Source: Pseudorhizobium pelagicum
Lineage (GTDB): Bacteria; Pseudomonadota; Alphaproteobacteria; Rhizobiales; Rhizobiaceae
Length of the DNA: 64,000 bases
NCBI GenBank assembly: GCA_000722615.1
Contig: JOKI01000006.1
Coordinates: forward strand, 20,770 to 84,769
Direction of reading: 5' to 3'
This document shows, in pieces, positions 1 through 8,504 of the stretch. Below the pieces are notes generated by a model. It worked only from the letters and a program-made list of their open reading frames with translations. It was not told the DNA's origin and searched no databases. Positions within the stretch are counted from its first letter, which is position 1; each line of letters begins with the position of its first letter. The translations under genes and the position numbers were made by a program.

Positions 1-1
1 T

Positions 2-100
2 CCGGCCCCGGGCGTGCTGACCACGCCGAAGGGCCTGGAGCACGTCGGTCCTCGCGCCTTCGGATATGACCTGGACTTCAAATCGGTGTTTGCAGCATGA
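2..100 (+). CDS. DUF917-family protein, C-terminal end (partial)
   Basis: An open frame enters from the left edge and ends at TGA 98-100. The last 33 codons include VGPRAFGYDLDF, which resembles the end of DUF917 proteins; these are commonly encoded next to hydantoinase/oxoprolinase subunits, as here. Its stop overlaps the ATG of the next gene as ATGA, which implies translational coupling. Only the tail is visible, so the family call rests on a short motif plus context. Confidence 0.55.
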   Translation, partial: PAPGVLTTPKGLEHVGPRAFGYDLDFKSVFAA

Positions 101-1659
101 AGCGAATTGGAATTGACGTTGGCGGCACGAATACGGATGCCGTGCTCATCGATGGCGAGACGGTTGTCGCCGCTATCAAGTTTCCCACCACCGCAGATGT
201 GATGCAGGGGGTGGTCAATGCGATTGGCCACGTGGTCAAGGCGCAGCCGCCCGGTGCCAGTCCGGTCGATGCCGTGATGATCGGCACCACGCATTTCACC
301 AATGCGGTGGTCGAGCGCGCGCGCCTCGAACGCGTTGCAGCGATCCGGATTGCCATGCCGGCGGGAGCATCCCTGCCCCCGATGGTCGACTGGCCGGATG
401 ATCTTCGCGAGGCTGTCAATCCGCTGTCCTATATGGTGCACGGTGGCCATGAGTATGATGGCCAGCCCCTCGTCCCGCTGGCGCGCGGCGAGATCCGCGA
501 TGCGGCGATGAAGATCAGGGACGCCGGGATCGACGCCATCGGCATCACCGCGCTGTTTTCTCCGCTGACGGCCGAGGGTGAGCTGGAAGCCGCCGAAATC
601 ATCCGCTCGGTTATTCCGAACGCGCGCATCACCCTGTCTCACACGCTGGGCCGCATCGGCCTGCTGGAGCGCGAGAATGTGACGCTGTTGAACGCTGCAC
701 TTCAAGGCCTCGGACACACGACCGTCGAGGCGTTCAAAAACGCGCTTCGCAAGGCCGGGATCGACGCACCCTTCTACCTCACCCAGAACGACGGCACGGT
801 GGTGCTGGCCGATGTCGCCGCAGCGAACCCGGTCTACAGCTTCGCCTCCGGCCCCACCAACTCAATGCGTGGTGCAGCGTTCTTGACCGGGCTCAAGGAA
901 GCCATGGTTGTCGATGTCGGCGGCACCACCTCCGATGTCGGCTGCCTTGTCGGGGGCTTTCCACGCGAGGCCAACAACGTGGTCGAGATCGGCGGTGTCC
1001 GCACGCTGTTCCGGATGCCGGACCTGCTTCCCATGGCACTTGGCGGCGGCACCATCATTGACCCTCAGACCCGAAAAATCGGCCCGCGCTCGGTCGGCTA
1101 TCGCATCACGCAGGAGGCGCTGGTCTTCGGTGGCAGCACCCTGACCACCACCGACGTTGCTGTTGCTGCCGGTCTTGTCGAGATTGGCGACCGGGATCGT
1201 GTCAAGCATCTCGACCAGGATTTCGTTGCCGATCTTCTGAAGCGGATCGCCGTGATGGTGGAGGATGGGGTCGACCGAATGAAGACTTCGGCGGACGGCG
1301 TGAAGCTCATCGCCGTCGGGGGCGGTGCCTTCCTGATTCCGGAAACTCTGAAAGGTGCCGCTGACGTTCTTCGTGTGGAACACGCGGGGGTCGCCAATGC
1401 CCTTGGTGCAGCAATGGCACAAGTGTCGGGCGAAGTTGACCAGGTCTTCTCGGGCATGTCACGCGACAAGGCGATTGCCGAAGCAGACAGGGTCGCTCGC
1501 GAACGCGCCGTCCAGGCAGGCGCCGATCCGAATTCTCTCGTGACACTTGATACGGAAGATATTCCGATCGCTTACCTGCCCGGCGACGCGCGCCGGGTCC
1601 GCGTTCGCGTCGTGGGCGACATTGCGTTTATGAAAGATCAGCAAAAGCAGGCCTCGTGA
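97..1659 (+). CDS. Hydantoinase/oxoprolinase family protein (ATP-dependent ring-opening subunit)
   Basis: This 520-residue protein has the actin-like ATPase signature of the hydantoinase/oxoprolinase family: DVGGTNTD at residues 7-14 and a second phosphate-binding motif DVGGTTSD at about 273-280. Such proteins hydrolyse cyclic amides (hydantoins, 5-oxoproline) or carboxylate ketones in an ATP-dependent way, usually with a partner subunit. The gene overlaps the preceding DUF917-like gene by 4 bases, so the two are probably co-transcribed. The length fits the short, single-subunit HyuA-like forms rather than the roughly 1,200-residue oxoprolinases. The substrate cannot be read from the sequence. 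Confidence 0.9.
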   Translation: MKRIGIDVGGTNTDAVLIDGETVVAAIKFPTTADVMQGVVNAIGHVVKAQPPGASPVDAVMIGTTHFTNAVVERARLERVAAIRIAMPAGASLPPMVDWPDDLREAVNPLSYMVHGGHEYDGQPLVPLARGEIRDAAMKIRDAGIDAIGITALFSPLTAEGELEAAEIIRSVIPNARITLSHTLGRIGLLERENVTLLNAALQGLGHTTVEAFKNALRKAGIDAPFYLTQNDGTVVLADVAAANPVYSFASGPTNSMRGAAFLTGLKEAMVVDVGGTTSDVGCLVGGFPREANNVVEIGGVRTLFRMPDLLPMALGGGTIIDPQTRKIGPRSVGYRITQEALVFGGSTLTTTDVAVAAGLVEIGDRDRVKHLDQDFVADLLKRIAVMVEDGVDRMKTSADGVKLIAVGGGAFLIPETLKGAADVLRVEHAGVANALGAAMAQVSGEVDQVFSGMSRDKAIAEADRVARERAVQAGADPNSLVTLDTEDIPIAYLPGDARRVRVRVVGDIAFMKDQQKQAS

Positions 1660-1907
1660 GGGTCGGTCTTGCAGCCGATGCGGGCGGTGATGAACCACCC
1701 GCATCGGTCTCCTGGACCTCGGCGGCGCTCAGGTAGCGATCGCGCAGGCTGGATGGCTCGTTACCGACAGCGGCTGCATCGGCGCGCCTTGCTCCTCCCC
1801 GGGCCGCCCGGTGGCGCTGTCACTTTGACGTGCCGACGTGTCGAAAAGCAGATTGTACCTTCTGACGGATCCGATTAGGATGTGGGTGGCCGTAGGCGGA
1901 TTTGAAG

Positions 1908-2618
1908 ATGCAGAAATCGCTTGACGCTCTTGGCGCTTTTTCCGCCTTGCTTTCCAATGCCGACACCACCCGGGAGGTGGCCGAAGCACTGTGCCGGGCC
2001 TTGCTGCCGTTCGGCTTCGAGGCCTGCCTGTTTGCGCAACTGGCGCCGACGACGACGCCCTCACCGGATATCCTCGCCGATCTCTGGCCCAGCGCATGGT
2101 CCAGCCATTATTTCAAAAAGGGCTTGGTCGCCCGTGATCCCTGTGCTGCGCAGTGCCTCAGGACGAGCCAGCTGTTCAGTTGGCGCAGTATTGCGCAAAG
2201 GCGCCTGCAGCGGGACGAACGCTCGGTGATGGAGACCGCTGCAGCATTTGGTCTGCAAGACGGCTTCTGCCTGCCGGTGCATGGCGCCAACGGCCAGATC
2301 GGCGTCATTTCGCTGGCAGGCCAGTCCGTCGAACACTCGCGCAATGCCCGTTTCGTCATCGAGGCCGCCGGCTACTGCAGTTACCAGAAGCTCAGTCGGC
2401 TCCGGCAGCAGTCAGTCCAGCCTGTCCTGACCCGACGCCAGGCAGAAGTCTGTGACTGGGTGGCTGCCGGCAAAACCACCGCCCAGACGGCCGCCATCCT
2501 GGGCATCGCGGAAGCGACCGTCGAGCAGCATCTGAAGGACAGTCGTGTGCGTCTGGGCGCGGCCAATCGGGTGCACACCGTTGTCACCGCAATCAGGCGG
2601 CGAGAGATTCCGATCTAG
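1908..2618 (+). CDS. LuxR-family autoinducer-binding transcriptional regulator
   Basis: A 236-residue protein with an N-terminal acyl-homoserine-lactone-binding domain and a C-terminal GerE/LuxR helix-turn-helix (about residues 174-229, LTRRQAEV to the end). The ligand-pocket residues conserved in TraR/LuxR proteins are present: W64, Y68, D77, P78 and W92. The ATG at 1908 is preferred to the in-frame TTG at 1902 because GGCGGA ends 7 bases before it. It lies 116 bases upstream of a luxI-type gene on the same strand, so it is the probable cognate receptor. A cytoplasmic, AHL-dependent DNA-binding role follows from the family. Confidence 0.93.
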   Translation: MQKSLDALGAFSALLSNADTTREVAEALCRALLPFGFEACLFAQLAPTTTPSPDILADLWPSAWSSHYFKKGLVARDPCAAQCLRTSQLFSWRSIAQRRLQRDERSVMETAAAFGLQDGFCLPVHGANGQIGVISLAGQSVEHSRNARFVIEAAGYCSYQKLSRLRQQSVQPVLTRRQAEVCDWVAAGKTTAQTAAILGIAEATVEQHLKDSRVRLGAANRVHTVVTAIRRREIPI

Positions 2619-2734
2619 TCCCCCGCTGAGACAGCTTAGGCGAATGCCAGCTTGCCGTTTCTACCCATTTTCCGGGATATCGGCGGGGCCGTCTGCGCGC
2701 TATCATTTTCCGATGCAGAGGTCGCGAGGCGGGC

Positions 2735-3409
2735 ATGCAGGTCATTGCATTCGACGGAACGGAATCGGCGCGTACGGAGGGTCTTCTCCGGCAAAGCTTC
2801 AAGCTGCGCGCACAGGTGTTTCAGGACCGCCTGCGCTGGAACGTGCGGGTGTCGGGTGGGCAGGAACGCGACATCTTCGATCGGCTGCAACCCACCTATC
2901 TGGCCGCTGTGACCCCGGACGACATGGTCGTTGGGTGTGTCCGGTTGCTTCCGGCACATGGCCCGACGATGCTGTCGACGGTGTTCTCAACCCTGTTGAG
3001 CGATGGCACGGTCGTTGACCTTTGCCGTTGCGTGGAGGCATCCCGCTTTTGCGTCGACACCGCACGCCATCGCGACGGAAGCGTCCTGCATAACGCCACG
3101 CGCAGTCTGTTTGCAGCCATGGTGGATTGGTCGCTGCGGCAAGGCTTTGCCGCCATTGTGGTGGTGGTCGATCTGAGGATGGAGCGCGTTCTAAGGCGCG
3201 CACGATGGCCGCTGTCGCGGCTCGGTAATCCGAAGCCTATGGGGATGACATCCGGCGTCGCCGGCATGTTAACCGTCTGCGCCCGCCAGTTGCGGACGCT
3301 GCGGCCCGATGACTACGGCATGCTCGACCTCTGCGGCACGGTGCTGAACCCTGCAAGCCAGGAGCCGCCGCCTTGCACGCTCGCCATGGCCGAAGCTTCA
3401 CGGCTGTAA
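2735..3409 (+). CDS. Acyl-homoserine-lactone synthase (LuxI family)
   Basis: The 224-residue product carries the invariant residues of the autoinducer synthase family at the expected spacing: R25, F29, W35, D46, D49, R70, E101 and R104. These enzymes make N-acyl-homoserine lactones from S-adenosylmethionine and acyl-ACP in the cytoplasm. The start follows a GAGG-type ribosome-binding site. With the upstream luxR gene it forms a complete quorum-sensing pair. Residues 190 onward are less typical and the tail is slightly longer than in short LuxI proteins. I could not identify a convincing lux box in the 116-base gap. Acyl-chain specificity cannot be inferred. Confidence 0.93.
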   Translation: MQVIAFDGTESARTEGLLRQSFKLRAQVFQDRLRWNVRVSGGQERDIFDRLQPTYLAAVTPDDMVVGCVRLLPAHGPTMLSTVFSTLLSDGTVVDLCRCVEASRFCVDTARHRDGSVLHNATRSLFAAMVDWSLRQGFAAIVVVVDLRMERVLRRARWPLSRLGNPKPMGMTSGVAGMLTVCARQLRTLRPDDYGMLDLCGTVLNPASQEPPPCTLAMAEASRL

Positions 3410-3442
3410 CGACTGAACCGGGGGAGCCTGGGAGGCATTGCG

Positions 3443-3745
3443 ATGGATGGATCTCTGTGGTGCCTCTTGCAGGAACATGCCGGCCTTGCTGCTGCGGCCC
3501 AAGTCGCCGAGGGCCGCGGCCTGTGGCACAGCGAATGCCTGAGACACGAGAAGTTCGTCCGGACCCAGCTGCTGGAGCACGTGCCCGCATCCAACCCGGA
3601 GGCGCAGGTGAAGCTCCTCTACCTCTGCCTGTTCCTGATCAAGGCCAGGATCAGTCTTGACCGTCAATCCACCGAAACCGTACTGCGGTCGGTCAGCGAC
3701 TTCCTCCAGGCGCCCGCGTCAGCGTCACGCTCTAGGCGCCTGTAA
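3443..3745 (+). CDS. Hypothetical protein downstream of luxI
   Basis: A 100-residue ORF with a good ribosome-binding site (GGGAGG, 8 bases before the ATG) and same-strand placement 33 bases after the luxI homologue. It is mostly helical in character, with a leucine-rich stretch (LLYLCLFLIKARISL) that could be a buried helix, and it has no signal peptide. No family was recognised. Its position suggests co-transcription with the quorum-sensing genes, possibly as a modulator, but that is inference only. Confidence 0.6.
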   Translation: MDGSLWCLLQEHAGLAAAAQVAEGRGLWHSECLRHEKFVRTQLLEHVPASNPEAQVKLLYLCLFLIKARISLDRQSTETVLRSVSDFLQAPASASRSRRL

Positions 3746-3758
3746 CTGCTGGAGCCCG

Positions 3759-4442
3759 CTAGATCTCGTAGCCCGCTGCTTTCGCCTGTATCCTGATCGC
3801 CGCATAGGCTGCCTTCCCGCGTCGGAAAACGTCCTCCCTGTCGGCGGAAAGGGCTTCCTCAGATTGGGACTGGCCGGATTTCAGATTGATGTCGACGGCC
3901 AGAAGCACACCGGTAAGAGCGCCACGCAGCAACGCCGCGCCACCGTAGATGTCACTGACCACCGTCGGCCTGATCCTGTCACCAGTGACCACGACAAGTT
4001 CCAGCGCCTCGACAATCACATGCGCGGCCTGCACCGGCATCTGCGTCGCCACTGTCTCGGCACTGCTGACGGCGTCATCCCGCGAGCGGGCCTGTTCGGC
4101 CGAAACGGCTGCGGCGCGACCACCCTCTGAGGCCTGCGGCCGACGCCGTCTTTTGAGCGCCTCAAGATAGGCCCGGAAAGCGTCCTGGTCGGCATCGGCA
4201 AGATCGGCGAGGGCGGCAGACTGATGGTCCAGTGCTGCAAGCGCCTGCTCGAGCTCGTCGGCGGTGGCCTCGCTGCCGCCTTTGCTGCCCCCGGTGTTTC
4301 CAAGCGAGACGTCCACGGCCATCCTGATCAGCGACAGACCGATCAATGCGGCCAGAATCGATGCCGTACTTCCCCCCAGATCCGGCGAGCGGTGGCCGGT
4401 GACCGCAAGGATTGTGTGCAGCGGCTGGTCAACAAGATCCAC
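3759..4442 (-). CDS. Cyclodeaminase/cyclohydrolase (FTCD_C) family protein
   Basis: The 227-residue protein (GTG start at 4442) matches the pattern of the formiminotransferase-cyclodeaminase C-terminal family. It has an N-terminal small-residue helix (GGSTASILAALIGLSLIRMA), a DADQDAFRAYLEALKRR stretch, and a later VVSDIYGGAALLRGAL segment followed by VDINL. Members are homodimeric helical enzymes that convert formimino- or methenyl-tetrahydrofolate. No folate or histidine pathway gene is adjacent, so this is an orphan copy with unknown substrate. The usual PGGGS loop is altered to DLGGS. It converges with the upstream hypothetical gene with only 13 bases between. Confidence 0.72.
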   Translation of the reverse strand: MDLVDQPLHTILAVTGHRSPDLGGSTASILAALIGLSLIRMAVDVSLGNTGGSKGGSEATADELEQALAALDHQSAALADLADADQDAFRAYLEALKRRRRPQASEGGRAAAVSAEQARSRDDAVSSAETVATQMPVQAAHVIVEALELVVVTGDRIRPTVVSDIYGGAALLRGALTGVLLAVDINLKSGQSQSEEALSADREDVFRRGKAAYAAIRIQAKAAGYEI

Positions 4443-4528
4443 GAGAGGTCGCCTTCCTTGCAGAGGGGTGCAAGACGCAAACTCGGCATGATGGTGAACG
4501 TTCCCGACGGTTTTCCGACCGGCCTCGA

Positions 4529-5047
4529 CTATTTTTTGGGCAACGGCGGACGGGCTGCGACGGAAGGTGGCGCGGCGCCGTCCTCGTTCTTGGCCTGGAG
4601 CACGGCGACGGTTTCCAGCAGGGTCACCACCGAAGCCAGGGTCTCGGCGGGCAAGTCTTCGAGCAATCTGATCATCCGGTAGCGGCTTTCCGCTTCCTGT
4701 TGATCATCACCCCACAGATGCGGAGCCGCCGCAAACAGCATTGTCAGCGGCGAAACGCCCAGCACTTCGCTGAGATGGATGAGCCGGCTGACCGTCATCT
4801 TCGAGGAACTGCGCTCGTAGCGGCCGTAGACCTGCTCGCTGAGGCCCACCAGGGTCGAAAGTTCGGCCCTGCTTAAGCCCTTGTCCTGCCGGCAGGCCCG
4901 CAGGGCATCACCGAGCCGGGCATCGAGTTCGTCGAAGGTGGCAATGCCGGACAAGCCTTCGTGTCGGTAGACCGGCTTCTGGTTGCCCGGATCGATGGTA
5001 CGCACCAGCCCGCGCTCGGCGATGTGACTGTCCAAGCTCTTGTTCAT
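4529..5047 (-). CDS. XRE-family helix-turn-helix regulator
   Basis: A 172-residue protein with a Cro/C1-type HTH at about residues 45-104 (LGDALRACRQDKGLSRAEL, GLSEQVYGRYERSSSKM), followed by a short helical C-terminal part. The ATG at 5047 is chosen; an in-frame ATG at 5080 would add 11 residues but has no better ribosome-binding site. It reads toward the cyclodeaminase-like gene 86 bases downstream and may share its transcript. It could be a phage-type or stress regulator; no partner toxin is adjacent. Confidence 0.8.
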   Translation of the reverse strand: MNKSLDSHIAERGLVRTIDPGNQKPVYRHEGLSGIATFDELDARLGDALRACRQDKGLSRAELSTLVGLSEQVYGRYERSSSKMTVSRLIHLSEVLGVSPLTMLFAAAPHLWGDDQQEAESRYRMIRLLEDLPAETLASVVTLLETVAVLQAKNEDGAAPPSVAARPPLPKK

Positions 5048-5279
5048 GTTCTGCCACCCGCTGCCTGACCGGCCTTTCATACATCATTCTTTGTCGGTTC
5101 TGCTACCCTTTCGCGGGTGCGACCATGGGAGGCTTTGCCGACGATTGCGAAACGCTCGACGAACCGCCAAGGAATACCTGGGGCAGCGCTACCGGAGGGG
5201 CTGCATCTTGCCCTGCAAGAGAGCGGCGGGCAATCGACGTGGCAGCGGCGTTCGTGTCGCTGTCATGGACCTGCAGAAA

Positions 5280-5313
5280 CAAAAAAGGCCGGGGCGAAAT
5301 CGCACCGACCTTC
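5280..5313 (-). terminator. Rho-independent terminator, minus strand
   Basis: Read on the minus strand, AAGGTCGGTGCG pairs with CGCCCCGGCCTT across a short loop. All positions pair if two G-U wobbles are allowed, and the stem runs into a T6 tract. No annotated minus-strand gene ends here, so it implies a short transcript arising between about 5320 and 5640. Confidence 0.7.
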
Positions 5314-5377
5314 CTCATCATCGCATGTCACCGGCACCAGTACATCCGTGGTCAGGGTTCAAGCGATGCGGGCACTG

Positions 5378-5428
5378 CGAGCGGCGATCGACTCGGCGCC
5401 CATCGTCATGCCACCGCATGGTAATATC
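5378..5428 (-). CDS. Possible 16-codon peptide upstream of a terminator
   Basis: On the minus strand, ATG-ACG-ATG-GGC begins a frame encoding MTMGAESIAARSARIA and stops about 60 bases before the terminator at 5285-5313. The frame is short and its ribosome-binding site is weak. It is listed only because it lies in an otherwise gene-free stretch and would explain the orphan terminator; the transcript could equally be a small non-coding RNA. Confidence 0.2.
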
Positions 5429-5637
5429 CAACGAACATGTCGGGACAATGACGGTTCGAAGCAGGCAGCGCCACCGATGGGACGCTGGCGAAACAACCAG
5501 TGGCGCGTTGCAGGCGATAGGCGAGGACTTCCAGCAGAGGCCGAAGCACCATCCGCCCCTGAAGACACCCGGCCATGGGCTGAGCGTTTTGGCCGAAACC
5601 TGGGCCTGCCCTTCTGGACTCCGTCCACCGGCACGCT

Positions 5638-7131
5638 ATGTGCTCCTGCATCATGAACCAGACAACCCACATGCAGCTCACGAACCCGGATTGCGGCAGG
5701 CTCTTTCGCAATCATGACTGGTCCGCCACTCCCCTTGGCGCAGTCGAGACCTGGCCGGTGGAGCTGCGCACCCTTACCAGTGTGATGATGGGATCTCTCC
5801 AGCCGATGCTGCTCGTCTGGGGACCATCACAGACGACGATCTACAACGACGGCTACGCTGCAATGTGCGGCAGCCGACACCCGGCAGCCTTTGCGGGAAC
5901 CTTCCGCTCTCTCTGGCATGACATCTGGGACCAGGTCGAACCGATCATCGACGCTGCCTTTGAGGGCCGTGGCACCGCGATGGACGACATCGAGTTCATC
6001 ATGCACCGCAATGGCTATCCCGAAGAAGCCCATTTTGCCTTCTCCTACACACCGGTACGCGACCCATGGGGCGCGGTGCTTGGAATGTTCTGCGCCTGCA
6101 ACGAGATCACCAGCCAAGTGGCCGCGCGCCGTGCGGAACGGACCCAAAGGGAAAGGTTCAGGCAGGTCTTTGAACTCAGTCCGGGCGGGATCGCCATGCT
6201 CATGGGTTCCAACCACGTCTTCGACTATGCCAATGAAGAGTACCACTCGATCATCGGCCGCGGTCGCGAGATCATCGGCAAGCCGGTCGCAGACGCCCTT
6301 TCCGAGGTGGTGAGGCAGGGCATCATCAATCTTCTGGACGACGTCTATCGCAGCGGCGAACCCCTCGTTGCAAAGGACAGGCGCATCGACTTGAACCGTG
6401 GGCCTGACGGCGAGAAGCAGAGCCGCCGCATCGACTTCGTCTATCAGCCGATGAAGGACGATGCCGGCAACGTGGCCGGCATCCTGGTTCAGGCCAGGGA
6501 CGTGACGGAGCTGCGCGCTGACGAGGAGCGGCGCGACCTCCTGTCCCATGAGCTTGGTCACCGGCTCAAGAACCAGCTTGCCATGGTCCAGGCAATTGCA
6601 TCGCAGACGCTTCGAAGTGCTCCCGACCTGGTTACCGCCAGGCGCCGGCTTTCAGAGCGCATCGGCGTCCTGAGCGACGCTCATGACGTGATCCTCGAAG
6701 GTGGACGCGGCGCATCGACTGTCCTGCAGCTGGTCCAGCAGATGACAGCCGTCCACGATGATCCCTCCAATCCTCGGATCAGGATCGCGGGCCCCAACCT
6801 CAAGATCGGGTCCCGCCCGTCGCTCTCGCTGTCACTGATCCTGCATGAGCTCGCCACCAATGCGATGAAGTACGGCGCCCTGTCATCCGCAGAAGGAACA
6901 GTCAAGCTGCAATGGCGCGTCGGCGGAGAGACGGGCGACCGCTTCGAACTCACCTGGGCTGAAGCAGGAGGCCCTCGCGTTGATCCTTCGGCGTCCCCAG
7001 GGTCTGGAACGCGGCTGATCACTGCAGGCTTGAACGGCACGTTGGACGGCCGGGTCGAGCTTGTCTATCACGAATCGGGGCTCCTTTGCCGCGTCACCTG
7101 CGATCTCGAGACGTTTCAGAAGGAGCACTGA
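5638..7131 (+). CDS. PAS-domain HWE/HisKA_2-type sensor histidine kinase
   Basis: A soluble 497-residue kinase. An N-terminal PAS-like region (about 30-170) and a second PAS domain (about 175-290) precede the kinase core. The phospho-acceptor is H304 in HELGHRLKNQLAMVQAIASQ. The N-box ELATNAMKYGALS and the W-x-E motif in FELTWAEAGGP mark the HWE subclass, which is common in alphaproteobacteria and often responds to light or general stress. No membrane segment is visible. The start is uncertain because ATG 5638 lacks a clear ribosome-binding site and in-frame ATGs follow at 5653 and 5671. It overlaps the response regulator gene (ATGA) and surely works with it. Confidence 0.9.
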   Translation: MCSCIMNQTTHMQLTNPDCGRLFRNHDWSATPLGAVETWPVELRTLTSVMMGSLQPMLLVWGPSQTTIYNDGYAAMCGSRHPAAFAGTFRSLWHDIWDQVEPIIDAAFEGRGTAMDDIEFIMHRNGYPEEAHFAFSYTPVRDPWGAVLGMFCACNEITSQVAARRAERTQRERFRQVFELSPGGIAMLMGSNHVFDYANEEYHSIIGRGREIIGKPVADALSEVVRQGIINLLDDVYRSGEPLVAKDRRIDLNRGPDGEKQSRRIDFVYQPMKDDAGNVAGILVQARDVTELRADEERRDLLSHELGHRLKNQLAMVQAIASQTLRSAPDLVTARRRLSERIGVLSDAHDVILEGGRGASTVLQLVQQMTAVHDDPSNPRIRIAGPNLKIGSRPSLSLSLILHELATNAMKYGALSSAEGTVKLQWRVGGETGDRFELTWAEAGGPRVDPSASPGSGTRLITAGLNGTLDGRVELVYHESGLLCRVTCDLETFQKEH

Positions 7132-7493
7132 TGCCGACAAGGGTTCTGGTGGTTGAAGACGACGGACTGATCCGTCTCGATCTGGCCGACACCCTGTCGG
7201 AGGCCGGCTATGACGTGGTTGAAGCGGCAAATGCGGATCAGGCCCTGGCGATCCTTCAACAGCGTAGCGATATCAATATGCTCCTGACGGACATCGACAT
7301 GCCCGGATCGATGAACGGCATCCAGCTTGCGGCCCTAACCGCCGAGCGGTGGCCCGACTGCGCCATAGTGGTGATTTCGGGACGCTATACGCCGGTGAAA
7401 GGGGTACTTCCGAGTGGCGCCCGGTTCATCGCCAAGCCGGTCTCCGAAAAGCTGCTGCACTCGGTGCTCTCCCAGATTCCGGAGCTGTCGTAG
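7131..7493 (+). CDS. Single-domain response regulator (CheY-like receiver)
   Basis: This 120-residue receiver has the acidic pocket E9-D10-D11, phospho-acceptor D54 in LLTDIDMPG and the conserved K102 in AKPVS. There is no output domain. It begins at the ATG overlapping the kinase stop codon, with GGAG about 9 bases upstream, so synthesis is coupled. Proteins of this kind usually relay phosphate from HWE/HisKA_2 kinases to another protein, for example a PhyR-type anti-anti-sigma factor. No PhyR/NepR gene lies in the window. Confidence 0.93.
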   Translation: MPTRVLVVEDDGLIRLDLADTLSEAGYDVVEAANADQALAILQQRSDINMLLTDIDMPGSMNGIQLAALTAERWPDCAIVVISGRYTPVKGVLPSGARFIAKPVSEKLLHSVLSQIPELS

Positions 7494-7610
7494 TTCCCGC
7501 CCTAGCGCCGTCCACTCCTCGTGCAGGCTGCAGCAGATCAGTTGCGGACGAGCAGCAAGGCTGATCAGTGCCTGCGCGTTCAGGCCCTTTCGGTTTCACG
7601 CCACGCCAAC

Positions 7611-7721
7611 ATGAAAGAGATCAGCGTGAGGTCCCAATCAGCTCCTCAACTGACGTACCCTATCGAGCGGCCTTCTCCTCGGGAGCAAAGGTTACTATGG
7701 GAACGCCGCCTTCCGGAGTGA
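7611..7721 (+). CDS. Possible 36-residue small protein with RE-WERRLP tail
   Basis: ATG 7611 opens a 36-codon frame ending in PREQRLLWERRLPE. The ribosome-binding site is weak. Support comes from a second short frame at 9282-9374 that starts with the same MKE and ends RERAIWERRRLPTD. Two independent short frames with this shared end are unlikely by chance, so both may be genuine members of a small-protein family. Function unknown. Confidence 0.4.
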   Translation: MKEISVRSQSAPQLTYPIERPSPREQRLLWERRLPE

Positions 7722-7749
7722 GAGACGCGATCTGGCTTGCAGAGTAGTC

Positions 7750-8439
7750 TCATGGCGCATGGATCAGGCGATCATACTCAGCTTCGGGTACGCCATAGGA
7801 GCCGCCCGCCAAGGCCTCCAACGTCTTTCTGTTGCGCACCGTCACGAGGCCGCGTTCAGCGCGAATACAGCGTGTCGATTCCAAAGCATGAATTGCATCT
7901 GTGACGCTGGGGCGGCGAACGCCGAGCATCAGGGCAAAGAATTCGTGGGTGAGTGGCAGCTCATCACCGAGCCTGTCTTGAGCCATCAGCACCCAACGCG
8001 CCAGCCGCTGTTCCACGGTGGACCGTCCGTCCGCCAAAGCCGTTGCGGCGATCTGGACCTGAAAAACATGCACGTAACGCAGGACGGTGTGGCGAAACGC
8101 GACGTTTTCCTCAAGCTTTGCCTGAAAGACAGAGGCTGGAATACGAAGAGCCTCTCCTCCAGCCTGCATGAATGACCGATGCGGCGTACGGTCTACACCA
8201 AGAGCTAGAGCGGCCCCCGAAAAACCTTCTCGACCGACGCAACCTATCTCGATGCTTTTTCCGTCGGAGGTCGCGACTTCGGACGACAGCCCACTTTCGA
8301 AAAAGTAAGCATGCCCGATAGGAGCCAGGGATTCAAACAGAACATCTCCCCGCTTCAGTTCGACGCGTTCGAAGTGGGGAGCAACTCGTTCAAGCTCTGC
8401 TGGCTGCAGCGATTGAAGAAGGGTATTGAATGTCTGCAT
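7750..8439 (-). CDS. Crp/Fnr-family transcriptional regulator
   Basis: The 229-residue protein has an N-terminal cyclic-nucleotide-binding-like beta-roll (about 15-125; RGDVLFE, IGCVGREGFSG), a long dimerisation helix, and a C-terminal Crp-type winged HTH (HEFFALMLGVRRPSVTDAI). It lacks the cysteine cluster of oxygen-sensing Fnr proteins. Many rhizobial proteins of this type regulate stress, denitrification or uncharacterised targets. It is the only Crp/Fnr protein in the window, but nothing shows that it acts on the FNR-type box at 63358. Confidence 0.9.
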   Translation of the reverse strand: MQTFNTLLQSLQPAELERVAPHFERVELKRGDVLFESLAPIGHAYFFESGLSSEVATSDGKSIEIGCVGREGFSGAALALGVDRTPHRSFMQAGGEALRIPASVFQAKLEENVAFRHTVLRYVHVFQVQIAATALADGRSTVEQRLARWVLMAQDRLGDELPLTHEFFALMLGVRRPSVTDAIHALESTRCIRAERGLVTVRNRKTLEALAGGSYGVPEAEYDRLIHAP

Positions 8440-8504
8440 GACGCGAAGCCTTGTAAGCTGGGGCGGCCTTTGGGAGGTAACTGGTCGGCGCGATGGTTTG
8501 CCGA

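Larger units (their letters stand above)
5081..5637. other. Intergenic region with no confident protein gene
   Basis: This 557-base stretch between the XRE gene and the sensor kinase has only overlapping low-quality reading frames. The one structured element is a minus-strand terminator-like hairpin near 5285-5313, described separately, with a tiny minus-strand reading frame upstream of it. Confidence 0.5.

Noticed and set aside
2619-2734. Possible lux box between luxR and luxI
   Set aside because: Partial dyads exist, but none fits the usual 18-20-base lux-box form well enough to annotate.
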